A DNA stretch of 64,000 nt from Streptosporangiaceae bacterium (GCA_025964695.1 JAOPYK010000009.1:49615-113614); one strand, 5' to 3'. Shown: positions 25,556 to 33,808, numbered from the stretch's first letter. Numbers and translations are program-made. Notes: generated by a model not told the origin, from the sequence alone.

Positions 25556-26764
25556 ATGGCGCAGCCAAGCGTTTACCAGCAGATCTTCGACTACGCCCAT
25601 CGCGCGAACCCGTGGCCGCTCTACGCCGAGCTGCGCAAGACCCCGGTGATCCGGGAGGAGGACGGCACCTATGTCGTGAGCACCTACCGGGAGATCGTGG
25701 CCTTACTCCACGACCCCCGGCTCGGCTCCGTCCCGCTGGGTGCCGACGGACTCGCCCCCAGCTTCATCAGGCTGAACCCGCCCGAACACGACCGGGTCCG
25801 GCGCATGCTGACCCGGCATTTCGGGCCGCCGCACAGCCCCCGGCGGATCGATGGCATGGTGCCGGAACTGGTCGAGATCGTCACCGGCCTGATCGACGAC
25901 TTCGCCGGCCGGACCCAGGTGGACCTCGTCGACGACTTCGCCTATCCGTTCCCGGTCACGGTGATCTGCCAGTTGCTCGGGGTGCCCCGCGAGGACGAAC
26001 CACGCTTCCATGTCTGGGCCGACGCGGTCGTCGAGGCCGTCGGCGTCCTAGGGGAGGCCTCCACCGAACTCCGCGTAAGGAGTGATCAGGCCCTCCTCGA
26101 GCTGGGCGCATATCTCGCCGAACTCGCCGACGCGCACAGCAAGGAACCCGGCGACGACCTCCTGTCGGCGCTGGCCACCGACGACGGCCTGGAGGGCCGC
26201 CTGTCCCGCGACGAGCTGATGAGCAACGCCGCGCTGCTGCTGATCGCCGGTCATGAGACCACCGTCAACCTCATCACCAACGGCATGCTGACCCTGTTGC
26301 GCCATCCCGGCGTCCTCGCCCGGCTGCGTGACGACCCGGCGCTGGCCGTCCCGGTCGTCGAGGAGCTACTGCGCTATGAGCCGACGGTGCAGTTCCTGAC
26401 CAGCCGACAGGCCATCGACGACATCGACATCGCCGGCATCACCATCGAGAAGGGCTCGCCCGTCACGCTGATGCTCGCCGCCGGCAGCCGGGACCCCCAT
26501 CACGTACCGGACGCCGACCGCTTCGACCCCGACCGCCTCCGCAACGAGCATCTCGGCTTCGGCGGCGGCATTCACTACTGCTTCGGCGCCCCGCTGGCCC
26601 GGCTGGAGGCCCAGATCGCGCTGGCCGAGCTGGCCCACCGGCTGGAAAACCCCCGGCTGGTCACCGATCCGCCGCCGTACCGGCCCAACCCGCTGCTGCG
26701 CGGCCCACGCCACCTCCAGGTCGAGTTCGACCACGTCTCTTCCGCCCGGGTCTCCGCCGGCTGA
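25556..26764 (+). CDS. Cytochrome P450
   Basis: A 402-residue CYP with all landmarks: I-helix LLIAGHETTVN, K-helix EELLRYEP, and heme loop FGGGIHYCFGAPLARLEAQ. The start is set by CAGGAG upstream; earlier in-frame codons have no CYP features. It follows the ferredoxin-reductase fusion on the same strand, giving a self-sufficient three-component monooxygenase module in two genes. Substrate unknown; the neighbouring flavoproteins suggest catabolism or tailoring of a small hydrophobic molecule. Confidence 0.94.
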   Translation: MAQPSVYQQIFDYAHRANPWPLYAELRKTPVIREEDGTYVVSTYREIVALLHDPRLGSVPLGADGLAPSFIRLNPPEHDRVRRMLTRHFGPPHSPRRIDGMVPELVEIVTGLIDDFAGRTQVDLVDDFAYPFPVTVICQLLGVPREDEPRFHVWADAVVEAVGVLGEASTELRVRSDQALLELGAYLAELADAHSKEPGDDLLSALATDDGLEGRLSRDELMSNAALLLIAGHETTVNLITNGMLTLLRHPGVLARLRDDPALAVPVVEELLRYEPTVQFLTSRQAIDDIDIAGITIEKGSPVTLMLAAGSRDPHHVPDADRFDPDRLRNEHLGFGGGIHYCFGAPLARLEAQIALAELAHRLENPRLVTDPPPYRPNPLLRGPRHLQVEFDHVSSARVSAG

Positions 26765-27148
26765 GGGTACCTCTCCGTACCCTGCGTACGCCTCACCGCG
26801 GCGATGGCGGGAACGGCACGGATGACAGCCGTTCGACGGGTTGGCCGGTGGCTGGTTGCGCTACCTGCCTTCTGCTGAGGCGTCGAACTGCCGACGGCCG
26901 AATCGACATCACCGGCGAACCTTCTCCCGATGACTTTTCTGAAGCCCCTGTGGACCACCGCCATCTGCGAAAACCCGGCGAAAACGGGGTACGTGCGACC
27001 CGGGTCGGACGTGGTCAGACCCCGGCGCCGGCCGGTGAGTCCTGTGCCTGGTGCCGGTCGGTCACGCCTGCCCCTCGGTGGAACCTGGCGATGATCGTAA
27101 TGTGAGGGTGCGGGCCGAGATGACCGACGTGAGGCAATCGCCGCCCGT
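26765..27148. other. Gap between convergent P450 and XRE genes
   Basis: No gene is supported. I looked on the minus strand for the DUF397 partner that usually follows an XRE-DUF5753 gene and found no trace of its W-x-K-S-S and C-V-E-V pattern. Short open frames here have no codon-position signal or start site. Confidence 0.5.
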
Positions 27149-28045
27149 TCAGGGGAGTTCGTCGGCGAGGCGGCTCAGGAAGCCGATGGTCTCCGACCCC
27201 GGGATCGCATCGACGCACAAGCGGTCCATGACCGCCATGTAGCCGTCGGCGTCGTCGCGCTTGTCGAGATAGATGGCGCTGGTGAGCTGTTCCAGGTAGA
27301 CCACGTCGGGCAGATCCGGCTGCGAGAAACGCAGGATGCTGAACGGACCGCCCGCCGCCGCGTGGCCGCCGACGTGAAAAGGGACGACCTGGATCGTGAC
27401 GTTCGGCAGATCGGCCATCTCGACCAGGTGCCGTACCTGCGCGCGCATCACTTCTGGCCCGTCGAGCGGCCGGCACAGTACGGCCTCGTCCAGCACTGCC
27501 CACACCGTGGGCGCCCCCGGCCTGGTGAGCAGTTCCTGGCGGCGCATCCGCAGGTCGACCCGGCGCTCGATCTCCTCGTCGGACACGGTCTCGTGACCCA
27601 GCCGGGTGACCGCCCGTGCGTAGGTCTCCGTCTGGAGCAACCCGGGAACGAACTGCACCTCGTAGGTGCGGATGAGGCTCGCGGCCTGTTCAAGCCCGAC
27701 GTACAGCTCGAACCAGTCCGGCACGATATCGCCGTACTTGTGCCACCAGCCCGGGCTATTGGCCTGACATGCCAGGGCGAGCAGTCCTTCCCGCTTCGCG
27801 GCATCGACGGCGTACAGCGTGAGCAGGTCGGCGACGTCGCGTTCCTTGAATGCGACCCGCCCCAGCTCCATGCGGCTGATCTTTGAATCGGAGGACCGGA
27901 TCACGTCGCCGGCGTCCTGGCGGGTGATGCCGCGATGCTCGCGCAGCCGTCTGAGCTGACCGCCCAGCAGGATCCGAAGGGCCGTCGGCCCACCCTGTGG
28001 GTCGGCCGAAACGGGCGAACCACCTGCGGTCTCAGGACTGATCAC
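27149..28045 (-). CDS. XRE-family regulator with DUF5753
   Basis: A 298-residue regulator. The helix-turn-helix (residues 22-75, LRRLREHRGITRQDAGDVI to FKERDVADLLTLY) is followed by DUF5753 with WWHKYGDIVPDWF, GLEQAASLIRTYEVQFVPGLLQT, NVTIQVVPF and the final YLDKRDDADGYMAVMDRL. GTG at 28045 is preferred to ATG 28051 because the AGGA lies seven bases upstream of the former but two from the latter. It closely resembles the regulator at 33809, so the two are paralogues, but here no DUF397 gene follows. Such proteins control development and antibiotic production in Streptomyces. Confidence 0.9.
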   Translation of the reverse strand: MISPETAGGSPVSADPQGGPTALRILLGGQLRRLREHRGITRQDAGDVIRSSDSKISRMELGRVAFKERDVADLLTLYAVDAAKREGLLALACQANSPGWWHKYGDIVPDWFELYVGLEQAASLIRTYEVQFVPGLLQTETYARAVTRLGHETVSDEEIERRVDLRMRRQELLTRPGAPTVWAVLDEAVLCRPLDGPEVMRAQVRHLVEMADLPNVTIQVVPFHVGGHAAAGGPFSILRFSQPDLPDVVYLEQLTSAIYLDKRDDADGYMAVMDRLCVDAIPGSETIGFLSRLADELP

Positions 28046-28116
28046 GAGCATTCCTCGGGATGTCGATGCAGACGCGAAGACGGAAACCCAGCAGCCTTCG
28101 CGTCAAATTACCGCAC

Positions 28117-28131
28117 AACAACCTGGTTGTT
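28117..28131. promoter_or_regulatory. Palindrome in the divergent region of XRE and a Cys-rich protein
   Basis: AACAACCTGGTTGTT is a perfect 7-1-7 palindrome, 72 bases before the XRE start and 235 before the divergent gene. It is a natural operator candidate for the adjacent XRE protein. The rest of the region up to 28365 shows no gene. Confidence 0.5.
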
Positions 28132-28365
28132 TCGCGTTGTCACCGACCAGAAACCTAATGTTTACGGGGGATATCGCCATTATGATCTTCTCCAGGACCG
28201 GTCAGGCGAGATGTCAGCCGGGTCGGATGCCTTTCGTCGCCCGCACTCCGGCGGGTCGTGCGAATCCGAGGCCGTCGTCGTGGATCTGGGGCGGGCAGCG
28301 ACTGTGAGCACGTACTGTGACGGTTGTCGACGACCGGTCGGTACCGAAGATCTAAGGGGACCGCG

Positions 28366-28812
28366 GTGACGGAACGATGCCTCCACGATATGCAGCTGGG
28401 CACCTGCGGAATCTGCCAGCCACGCACTGGGCAGTTCGACGTTCACTCCGCCGGGCGATCCACCCGCGAGACGTCGCCCTTCGAGGCCGAGATCAGCACG
28501 ACGATCGAGTACGAAGGGGAACGCTGGGGCCTGGTCCCCTCCCCCGGGTACATCCTGCTCTCCCCTGCCGGCCGGGCGATCCATCACCGTGAGGGCTGCC
28601 TGAGCATCCGCCTGCAGGATCCGGCGCAGTGGCGGAAGATCGACGACCCGGACGGCCTGCAGTGGCGCCGGCTGATCGACTCCGCGCCCTACGGCGAGGA
28701 CAAGGGACGGCGCCGGGCCCGATACGCCCGGAAGGCCGGTCTGATCAGTATCAAGGGCGTGTCGGTCATCCATACCTGCGAGGAGTGCGTCCTGCGTCCG
28801 CGCAGTTCCTGA
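28366..28812 (+). CDS. Small Cys-containing protein, unknown function
   Basis: A 148-residue soluble protein not assigned to a named family. It has two cysteine groups that could bind a metal: C-x8-C-x2-C at the N-terminus (CLHDMQLGTCGIC, residues 5-17) and C-x2-C near the end (HTCEECV). Between them is a beta-rich part with RWGLVPSPGYILLSP and a basic GRRRARYARKAG segment. GTG at 28366 has AAGGGGA upstream. It is divergent from the XRE regulator. A nucleic-acid-binding or zinc-ribbon role is possible but unproven. Confidence 0.7.
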   Translation: MTERCLHDMQLGTCGICQPRTGQFDVHSAGRSTRETSPFEAEISTTIEYEGERWGLVPSPGYILLSPAGRAIHHREGCLSIRLQDPAQWRKIDDPDGLQWRRLIDSAPYGEDKGRRRARYARKAGLISIKGVSVIHTCEECVLRPRSS

Positions 28813-28891
28813 CGCGTCGGAGACCCGCTACCGTACGGCGACGCGGGGAAGCCCCGTCAAGATCCAGTGGTCGATGCTCCTCGGTGTTCTG

Positions 28892-29224
28892 CTATTCCGT
28901 TTCCAGAACCGCTTCGAGGATCTCGCGGAGAATCTCGTCGTAGGGGCGGTCCAGTTCCTGGGCGAGCCGGGCGAGCAGCCCGATCTGCAGGATCAGCTGG
29001 CCGCTGATGATCCGGCCGAACTCGCCGCCGACGTCCTGAACGGCCCGCCCCAGTGCCGGGCACCCCCCGGCGCACTCGGTGGTCTCCACTTGAAGCCCGT
29101 CGATACGGTCGGCATAGACCCCGGCGACCGCCTGCGGGATGGCATTTCCGCTCTCGTCCACCTGGGCGGCCGTGATCGCCATCAACAGGGCATCAGCGGC
29201 TTGCGAAACATCATGGCTGGTCAC
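28892..29224 (-). CDS. Hypothetical protein, helical
   Basis: A 110-residue mostly helical protein of unknown function. It has an Ala-rich N-terminal half (SQAADALLMAITAAQVDESGN), one Cys-x4-Cys (ECAGGC) and a C-terminal amphipathic stretch ending YDEILREILEAVLETE. GTG at 29224 is the most likely start, although no clear SD is present; a leaderless transcript is possible. It lies alone between plus-strand genes. Codon-position GC looks coding. Confidence 0.5.
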   Translation of the reverse strand: MTSHDVSQAADALLMAITAAQVDESGNAIPQAVAGVYADRIDGLQVETTECAGGCPALGRAVQDVGGEFGRIISGQLILQIGLLARLAQELDRPYDEILREILEAVLETE

Positions 29225-29400
29225 GCCCAGCACGCTATGCGAAACCCCCAAATCTCCCCAAAGCACCGCAAACCACCCAGCCCCTCTCTGCGGGAACAGA
29301 ACATCACGGGCGCGCCCCACGCGGGAGTCGGGTGGCGTCGGGAGAGAGGGGCCTCATCGGCAGGGCGCCGGGGGTGGGGTGGTGGCAGTACGGTGGGCGG

Positions 29401-29775
29401 GTGATCGACGCCCTGGCTGGAGAGCGGTACGTCCTGGTGACCACGTTTCGCAGGGACGGCACTCCCGTGCCCACCGCGGTGTGGGCGGTGGCGGACGGCG
29501 ACGCCCTGGCGATCTGGACGGTGACCACCTCCGGCAAGGTCAAGCGGATCAGGAACAACCCTGAGGTGACCGTGGCCCCCTGCGACCTGCGTGGAAAGCC
29601 TCGCGGTGAGGCCGTCCGGGCCCGCGCCGAGGTCCTGTCCCCGCAGGACACCGACCGGGTCCGTGATCTGCTCAGGAAGAAGTACGGATTGCAGGCCCGG
29701 CTGACACTGCTCGGCAGCCGGCTCCGCCGCGGCGACGAGGGCACAATCGCCATCGGCATCACCCTCGTCCCCTGA
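29401..29775 (+). CDS. PPOX-class F420-dependent oxidoreductase-like protein
   Basis: A 124-residue split-barrel flavin/F420-binding protein. Family features include YVLVTTFRRDGTPVPTAVW (residues 9-27), the cofactor-binding TTSGKVKRIRNNPEVTVAPC, and the GKPRGEAVRARAEVL strand. Length matches the short F420H2-dependent reductases. GTG at 29401 follows a GGTGGGCGG stretch. It is monocistronic and convergent with a TetR gene. F420 rather than FMN is suggested by the K-R-I-R-N-N pattern; biochemical proof is needed to settle it. Confidence 0.82.
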   Translation: MIDALAGERYVLVTTFRRDGTPVPTAVWAVADGDALAIWTVTTSGKVKRIRNNPEVTVAPCDLRGKPRGEAVRARAEVLSPQDTDRVRDLLRKKYGLQARLTLLGSRLRRGDEGTIAIGITLVP

Positions 29776-29882
29776 GGCCGGCCCCCCAAAGGGCAGCGGC
29801 CGCCTGGGCTCGGCGGGGCAGGTTCCTTCGGGATCTTGTGAGATCGAGTCGACGGGCGGACGGTGATCACTGAGGGCGGTGA

Positions 29883-30599
29883 TCAGGGGAGGCTGCCGGC
29901 GATGCCATCGAGGATGCGTTCCAGGCCGTACTCGAAGCGTTCGTCGGGGTCCATGTGCGGCTGGCGGGCGTCCACGATGACCCGCTCGATCAGCGGATAT
30001 CTTCCACTGTCGAGGATCGAGCGAATGTAGGGGCCATTGGCGATCATCAGTTGCTCGTCTGTGAGACCGGTACGGCGGCGGGCCTCCGCGGCGGCCAGTT
30101 CGTTCGTGACGAAACCGTTGACGTACGAGGTGACCATGCCGGTCACGCTCATCATCTGGTCGATGTTGAGACCGAGACCGTCGACGGCGCCCAGGGCGGC
30201 CTCTGCCATCTGGAGCGCGTTGGGGCCGAAGGTCACACCGCCCGACCGCCCGGCCATCCAGGGGTGACGTCGTAGCGACCTGCGGCTGTAGTGGGCGAGC
30301 AGCCGTAGATCGGCCCGCCACTCACCGGAGAGCTCACCACGCTCCGGGATCCACTCCCCGATGACCACGTCGATCATCAGTTCGATCAGGTCGTCCTTGC
30401 CGGGGACATAGCGGTAGAGCGACATCGTCCCCGCCCCGAGTTCCTTGGCGACCCGGCGCATCGACAAGGCCTCCAGTCCCTCGGCGTCGGCGATCTTGAG
30501 CGCCAGGGCGGTGATCTGAGCACGGCTGTAGGCAGGGGCCGGTCCACGCGCAGGACGCTCGGAACGCATCCAGATGATCTCTGGGAGCCCGTCACCCAT
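29883..30599 (-). CDS. TetR-family regulator of the DrrAB-like exporter
   Basis: A 238-residue repressor with helix-turn-helix at residues 24-70 (ITALALKIADAEGLEALSMR then GTMSLYRYVPGKDDL) and a TetR_C-type ligand domain of the class that senses drugs such as tetracycline. SD GGAGGTGGG precedes the ATG. It is divergent from an ABC exporter, and two identical operators stand between them, so it very likely represses the exporter and itself until a drug-like ligand binds. Confidence 0.92.
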   Translation of the reverse strand: MGDGLPEIIWMRSERPARGPAPAYSRAQITALALKIADAEGLEALSMRRVAKELGAGTMSLYRYVPGKDDLIELMIDVVIGEWIPERGELSGEWRADLRLLAHYSRRSLRRHPWMAGRSGGVTFGPNALQMAEAALGAVDGLGLNIDQMMSVTGMVTSYVNGFVTNELAAAEARRRTGLTDEQLMIANGPYIRSILDSGRYPLIERVIVDARQPHMDPDERFEYGLERILDGIAGSLP

Positions 30600-30638
30600 G
30601 ACCCACCTCCGCCTTTGGACCTAGTTCGAAATCCTACT

Positions 30639-30655
30639 TGCGTACAGCGTACCCA
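30639..30655. promoter_or_regulatory. TetR operator copy 1
   Basis: TGCGTACAGCGTACCCA has 7-base arms around three bases (TGCGTAC / GTACCCA, one mismatch). It matches copy 2 in both arms and lies 40 bases away, centre to centre, placing the two on the same face of the helix. Confidence 0.75.
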
Positions 30656-30678
30656 GTTCCTACTCTCGAAGACATAAC

Positions 30679-30695
30679 TGCGTACGACGTACCCA
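30679..30695. promoter_or_regulatory. TetR operator copy 2
   Basis: TGCGTACGACGTACCCA has the same arms as copy 1 with a different 3-base centre. It ends 11 bases before the exporter ATPase start, overlapping its leader and SD region, where bound repressor would block transcription. Confidence 0.75.
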
Positions 30696-30706
30696 GAGGA
30701 TGGATC

Positions 30707-31786
30707 ATGAGAGACGCGATCATCGTCGCGGAGGGGCTGCACAAGCACTTCGGCGATACGCACGCGCTGCGCGGGCTGGACCTTAGCGTCCGGCAGGGCA
30801 GCGTCTGCGGAGTGCTCGGGCCCAACGGCGCGGGCAAGACCACGGCGATACGAATCCTGGCGACGCTCGCCGAGCCGGACGAAGGCCACGCCACGGTCGC
30901 CGGCTACGACGTCGTACGGCGGGCCGATGAGGTACGCAGCCGTATCGGACTGGCGGGACAGCACGCCGCCGTCGATGAGAAGCTGTCGGGCCGGGACAAC
31001 CTGCGGATGTTCGGCCGGCTGTACCACCTGTCCGGCAAGGCCGCCCGGCTGCGGGCCGACGAGCTGCTCGAACGCTTCGGGCTCGCCAAGGCCGGCGACC
31101 GCATCATCGGCACCTACTCGGGTGGCATGCGCCGGAGAATCGACCTGATCACCAGCCTGATCATCCGGCCGCAGGTGCTCTTCCTGGACGAGCCCACGAC
31201 CGGGCTGGATCCACGCAGCCGTGGCGAGATCTGGACGAGCATTCGCCAGCTGGTGTCGGACGGCACCACGGTCCTGCTCACCACCCAGTATCTGGACGAG
31301 GCCGACCAGCTCGCCGACGACATCGCGGTCGTCGACCACGGGAGGGTCATCGCCAAGGGCACCCCGGACGAGTTGAAGTCCACCATCGGCGATCAGGTCG
31401 ACGTGGTGCTGGCCGACCCGGCAGAGGCGGTCCGCGCGGCTCGGATTCTGGCCGGAATGACCGGTGGCCGGCCCACGGTCGACGACGGCCGGCTGAGCGT
31501 GGCCGTCTCCACCGGTACGACCCGGCTGGCCGACGTGGTGCGCGAGCTGGACCGAGAGGGAGTGACGGCCGCGGACGTCTCGCTACGCCGCCCCACGCTC
31601 GACGAGGTCTTCCTGCGCCTCACCGGCCACCCGGCCGCGTCCCAGGAAACCGCGTCCCAGGAAACCGCGTCCCAGGAGACCGAGCGCCAGGAGACCGGGC
31701 GCCAGGACACTGCAATCGACCAGGCCGGATCCAACCAGGCCGACTCCCACCAGGCCGACACCAATGAGGGGATGACCGTCCGATGA
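30707..31786 (+). CDS. DrrA-like ABC exporter ATP-binding protein
   Basis: A 359-residue ATPase of the daunorubicin-resistance type. Walker A is GPNGAGKTTA (about residue 42), signature YSGGMRRRI, Walker B VLFLDEPTTGLD, followed by the family's C-terminal GTPDELKSTIGD and LRRPTLDEVFLRLTG. ATG at 30707 has AGAGGA upstream; the frame is open further but over the operators. The last 45 residues are ASQET-type repeats from a 15-base unit, outside the known fold. It overlaps its permease by ATGA and powers drug or lipid efflux. Confidence 0.93.
   Translation: MRDAIIVAEGLHKHFGDTHALRGLDLSVRQGSVCGVLGPNGAGKTTAIRILATLAEPDEGHATVAGYDVVRRADEVRSRIGLAGQHAAVDEKLSGRDNLRMFGRLYHLSGKAARLRADELLERFGLAKAGDRIIGTYSGGMRRRIDLITSLIIRPQVLFLDEPTTGLDPRSRGEIWTSIRQLVSDGTTVLLTTQYLDEADQLADDIAVVDHGRVIAKGTPDELKSTIGDQVDVVLADPAEAVRAARILAGMTGGRPTVDDGRLSVAVSTGTTRLADVVRELDREGVTAADVSLRRPTLDEVFLRLTGHPAASQETASQETASQETERQETGRQDTAIDQAGSNQADSHQADTNEGMTVR
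31637..31711 (+). repeat. In-frame 15-base tandem repeat at the DrrA-like C-terminus
   Basis: Five copies of a GCGTCCCAGGAAACC-like unit follow in frame; the first three are almost identical and the last two degenerate. They encode A-S-Q-E-T/E-R-Q-E-T. The repeat adds length without disturbing the coupling to the permease. Confidence 0.8.
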
Positions 31787-32625
31787 CCTCTCCCACCACA
31801 CCACTCCCCGCCCTGCCCGGTACGTCCCTCGACCGGCTCCGTTGGACGATCATCGACGGGCTCACCCTGGTCGGCCGCCAGCTCCGCCACCTGCGTAACG
31901 AGCCCGGCCAGCTGATCGCCGCGCTGATCTTTCCCGCCATCATGGTCGTGCTGTTCGGGTACGTCTTCGGTAGCGCGATCTCCGTCCCCGGCGGTGGCAA
32001 CTACCGCGAGTACCTGATGCCCGGGCTGTTCGCCATGACCACGTTCACCGGGGTCATGGGCAACGCCATGATCGTCGCGGGCGACGCCGCCCGCGGGATC
32101 ATGGACCGCTTCCGCTCGATGCCGATGGCGCGCTCAGCCGTCCCGTTCGGCCAGGCCGGCTCGGACGTGCTGGTCGGCCTCCTGAGCACGGGCATCATGG
32201 TGCTGTGCGGCCTGGCGGTCGGCTGGCGCGCGCACCACGGGCTCACCGACACGCTGGCGGCCTTCGGCCTGATCATCCTGTTGCGGTACGCGCTGAGCTG
32301 GGTCGGCATCTGGATCGGCCTGGCGGTCAAGAACGAGGAGACCGCCGACAACCTGATCCCGCTCGTCTTCCCAGTCACGATGATCGCTAACACCTTCGTG
32401 CCGACCGAGCACATGCCGGTCTGGCTACGGACGCTGTCCGACTGGAATCCGGTGAGCGCCCTGGTCGCCGCCCTGCGTCACCTGTTCGGCAACCCCGGTG
32501 CCCCGCTCCACCACGCGGCCTGGCCCCTGGAGCACTCGGTGGCCGCCGCCCTGCTCTGGTCCGCCTTCCTGCTCGCCGTCTTCATCCCGCTGTCGGTCCG
32601 CAAGTACCGCTTCAAAGGTCGCTGA
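31783..32625 (+). CDS. DrrB-like ABC-2 exporter permease
   Basis: A 280-residue membrane protein with six predicted segments and the ABC-2 motif layout: an N-terminal LRHLRNEPGQLIAALIFPAIMVVLF, then YLMPGLFAMTTF, a GIMDRFRSMPM loop that contacts the ATPase, and the late LSDWNPVSALVAALRHLF. The start overlaps the ATPase stop. The pair forms a dimeric exporter for a hydrophobic compound under TetR control. The following 220 bases hold no gene. Confidence 0.92.
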   Translation: MTSPTTPLPALPGTSLDRLRWTIIDGLTLVGRQLRHLRNEPGQLIAALIFPAIMVVLFGYVFGSAISVPGGGNYREYLMPGLFAMTTFTGVMGNAMIVAGDAARGIMDRFRSMPMARSAVPFGQAGSDVLVGLLSTGIMVLCGLAVGWRAHHGLTDTLAAFGLIILLRYALSWVGIWIGLAVKNEETADNLIPLVFPVTMIANTFVPTEHMPVWLRTLSDWNPVSALVAALRHLFGNPGAPLHHAAWPLEHSVAAALLWSAFLLAVFIPLSVRKYRFKGR

Positions 32626-32846
32626 ACCTCGACGCCGCGTCGGCCGGGCCCCGCCGCCGGTACGTGCCCCGGACCATCGGTCCACCGGCCGTACGGGTTT
32701 CCAGGACGGGCCGGCCGCCGCATGCGTGCGTTGTACGGCCCGACGGCGTGATACGAGGCCGAGGCAACAGCGTGGCCTGACGCGAACCACGCGGATCATT
32801 CGAACCACCCGGACCCACGAAAGGCGGACCGCAAAAGGGCTGCGGG

Positions 32847-33188
32847 CTAGCGGGTGGCGGCGGCTTCCACGGCGGCGGAGACGGCGGGCTCCGTGCAGGC
32901 ACCCAGGATGACCTCGAGCAGACCGGGGAAGCGGGCCTCCAGCTCGTCGCGACGCAGCGTGGTGAGCATGGTGCGGCCGACGGGCCGCTGATGGATGACT
33001 CCCGCCTCGCGGAGTACTCGCCAGTGGTGCGTCGCCGTGGACTTCGAGATCTCGAGCGGCACGGCCTTGCACGTGCACTCGCCGGCCTGGGCGAGCGTGC
33101 GGAGGATCTGCATCCGGACCGGATGGCCCATGGCGGCCAGGACGTCCTCGAGCCGGATCTGCTCGGCGGACGGGTGATACAGCGTCAT
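32847..33188 (-). CDS. ArsR-family winged-helix regulator
   Basis: A 113-residue regulator. The winged helix covers residues 12-80 (LEDVLAAMGHPVRMQILRTL, recognition helix SKSTATHHWRVLREAGVI, wing RTMLTTLRRDEL). A Cys-x-Cys (ECTCKA) lies at the start of the helix-turn-helix, but there is no full ArsR metal-site motif, so the signal may not be a metal. ATG at 33188 is chosen; TTG at 33206 is an alternative. It is divergent from a small ORF behind two identical palindromes that it probably binds. Confidence 0.85.
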   Translation of the reverse strand: MTLYHPSAEQIRLEDVLAAMGHPVRMQILRTLAQAGECTCKAVPLEISKSTATHHWRVLREAGVIHQRPVGRTMLTTLRRDELEARFPGLLEVILGACTEPAVSAAVEAAATR

Positions 33189-33223
33189 AGTCCGACTGTA
33201 CGCCAAGAGTGGTCGGAAATCGT

Positions 33224-33288
33224 TTGACAGAACGTCACGATTGTACGAATGTTCACGTACACTCTCATTGTACGAACGTCTCCGTACA
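33224..33288 (+). promoter_or_regulatory. Consensus -35 box with two identical palindromic operators
   Basis: A consensus TTGACA (33224-33229) is followed by two 20-base inverted repeats, TGTACG-N8-CGTACA, at 33242-33261 and 33269-33288, 27 bases apart. A further half-site TGTACG lies at 33197 in the ArsR promoter side. The repeats would cover the -10 region and transcription start of the rightward transcript, so a bound repressor should block it tightly. Confidence 0.75.
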
Positions 33289-33319
33289 GTCGCACTGTCT
33301 ATCGAGACTGGAGGCAGAC

Positions 33320-33475
33320 ATGACCACCGCTCCGACGATCAGGCGGGCGCACAAAGCCGTACCCCGCACGTTCGCCATCCGCAAGACCTCGCTGCGAGCC
33401 CTGGCCGTCGCCGCCCACCTGGAGCGCCCTCACCCGGCTCCGCGGCCCCGCCGCGCGGCCCCTACTTCCACCTGA
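33320..33475 (+). CDS. 51-residue basic ORF behind ArsR operators
   Basis: ATG at 33320 has a good GGAGG seven bases upstream and encodes 51 residues rich in Arg, Ala and Pro, starting TTAPTIRRAHKAVPRTF. No family is recognised and no membrane segment is clear. ArsR regulators of this type usually face an MFS or other transporter gene, so this could be the 5' stub of a lost gene, or a true small protein or leader peptide. The strongly controlled promoter argues that something is or was expressed here. Confidence 0.4.
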   Translation: MTTAPTIRRAHKAVPRTFAIRKTSLRALAVAAHLERPHPAPRPRRAAPTST

Positions 33476-33526
33476 CAGGCCCGCCCCGCGGAGGTTGGGG
33501 TCCTCCGACGGGCAGGGCACGCGTAC

Positions 33527-33556
33527 GGCCGGCCGCTTTTGGGGAGGCGGCCGGCC
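33527..33556. terminator. Strong hairpin between convergent transcripts
   Basis: GGCCGGCCGC (33527-33536) pairs perfectly with GCGGCCGGCC (33547-33556) around a TTTTGGGGAG loop. It lies between the small ORF and the end of the DUF397 gene and can serve both strands. Confidence 0.6.
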
Positions 33557-33571
33557 GGACGTCGATAGCGA

Positions 33572-33808
33572 TCAGTTGATCAGGTTGTCGAAATCCCCGT
33601 CCTTGGCACCGAGGATGAGTGCCTCGATCTCCAGCCGGGTGTAGATCAGCGCGGGGCCTTCGGGGTGCCGGGAGTTCCGTACCGCGATGCTCCCACCGGG
33701 GAGCTCGGCCATCTCGACGCAGTTTCCCTGTGAGTTGCTGCGCCGGGACTTCTGCCACTGCGCTCCGTGAATCTTCGTGGCGGGCATTCCGTTATACGTA
33801 TCGAGCAT
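33572..33808 (-). CDS. DUF397 protein
   Basis: A 78-residue protein of the DUF397 family: QWQKSRRSNSQGNCVEMAEL, then SIAVRNSRHPEGPALIYTRLEIEALI, the standard layout in which the W-K-S and C-V-E motifs are spaced by about 10 residues. Its ATG directly abuts the TAG of the XRE gene. DUF397 proteins are small partners of XRE-DUF5753 regulators (WhiJ type) and are thought to modulate their DNA binding. Confidence 0.92.
   Translation of the reverse strand: MLDTYNGMPATKIHGAQWQKSRRSNSQGNCVEMAELPGGSIAVRNSRHPEGPALIYTRLEIEALILGAKDGDFDNLIN

Noticed and set aside
26765..27148. Search for a DUF397 gene after the first XRE gene
   Set aside because: No frame shows the family's Trp-Lys-Ser-Ser or Cys-Val-Glu motifs.
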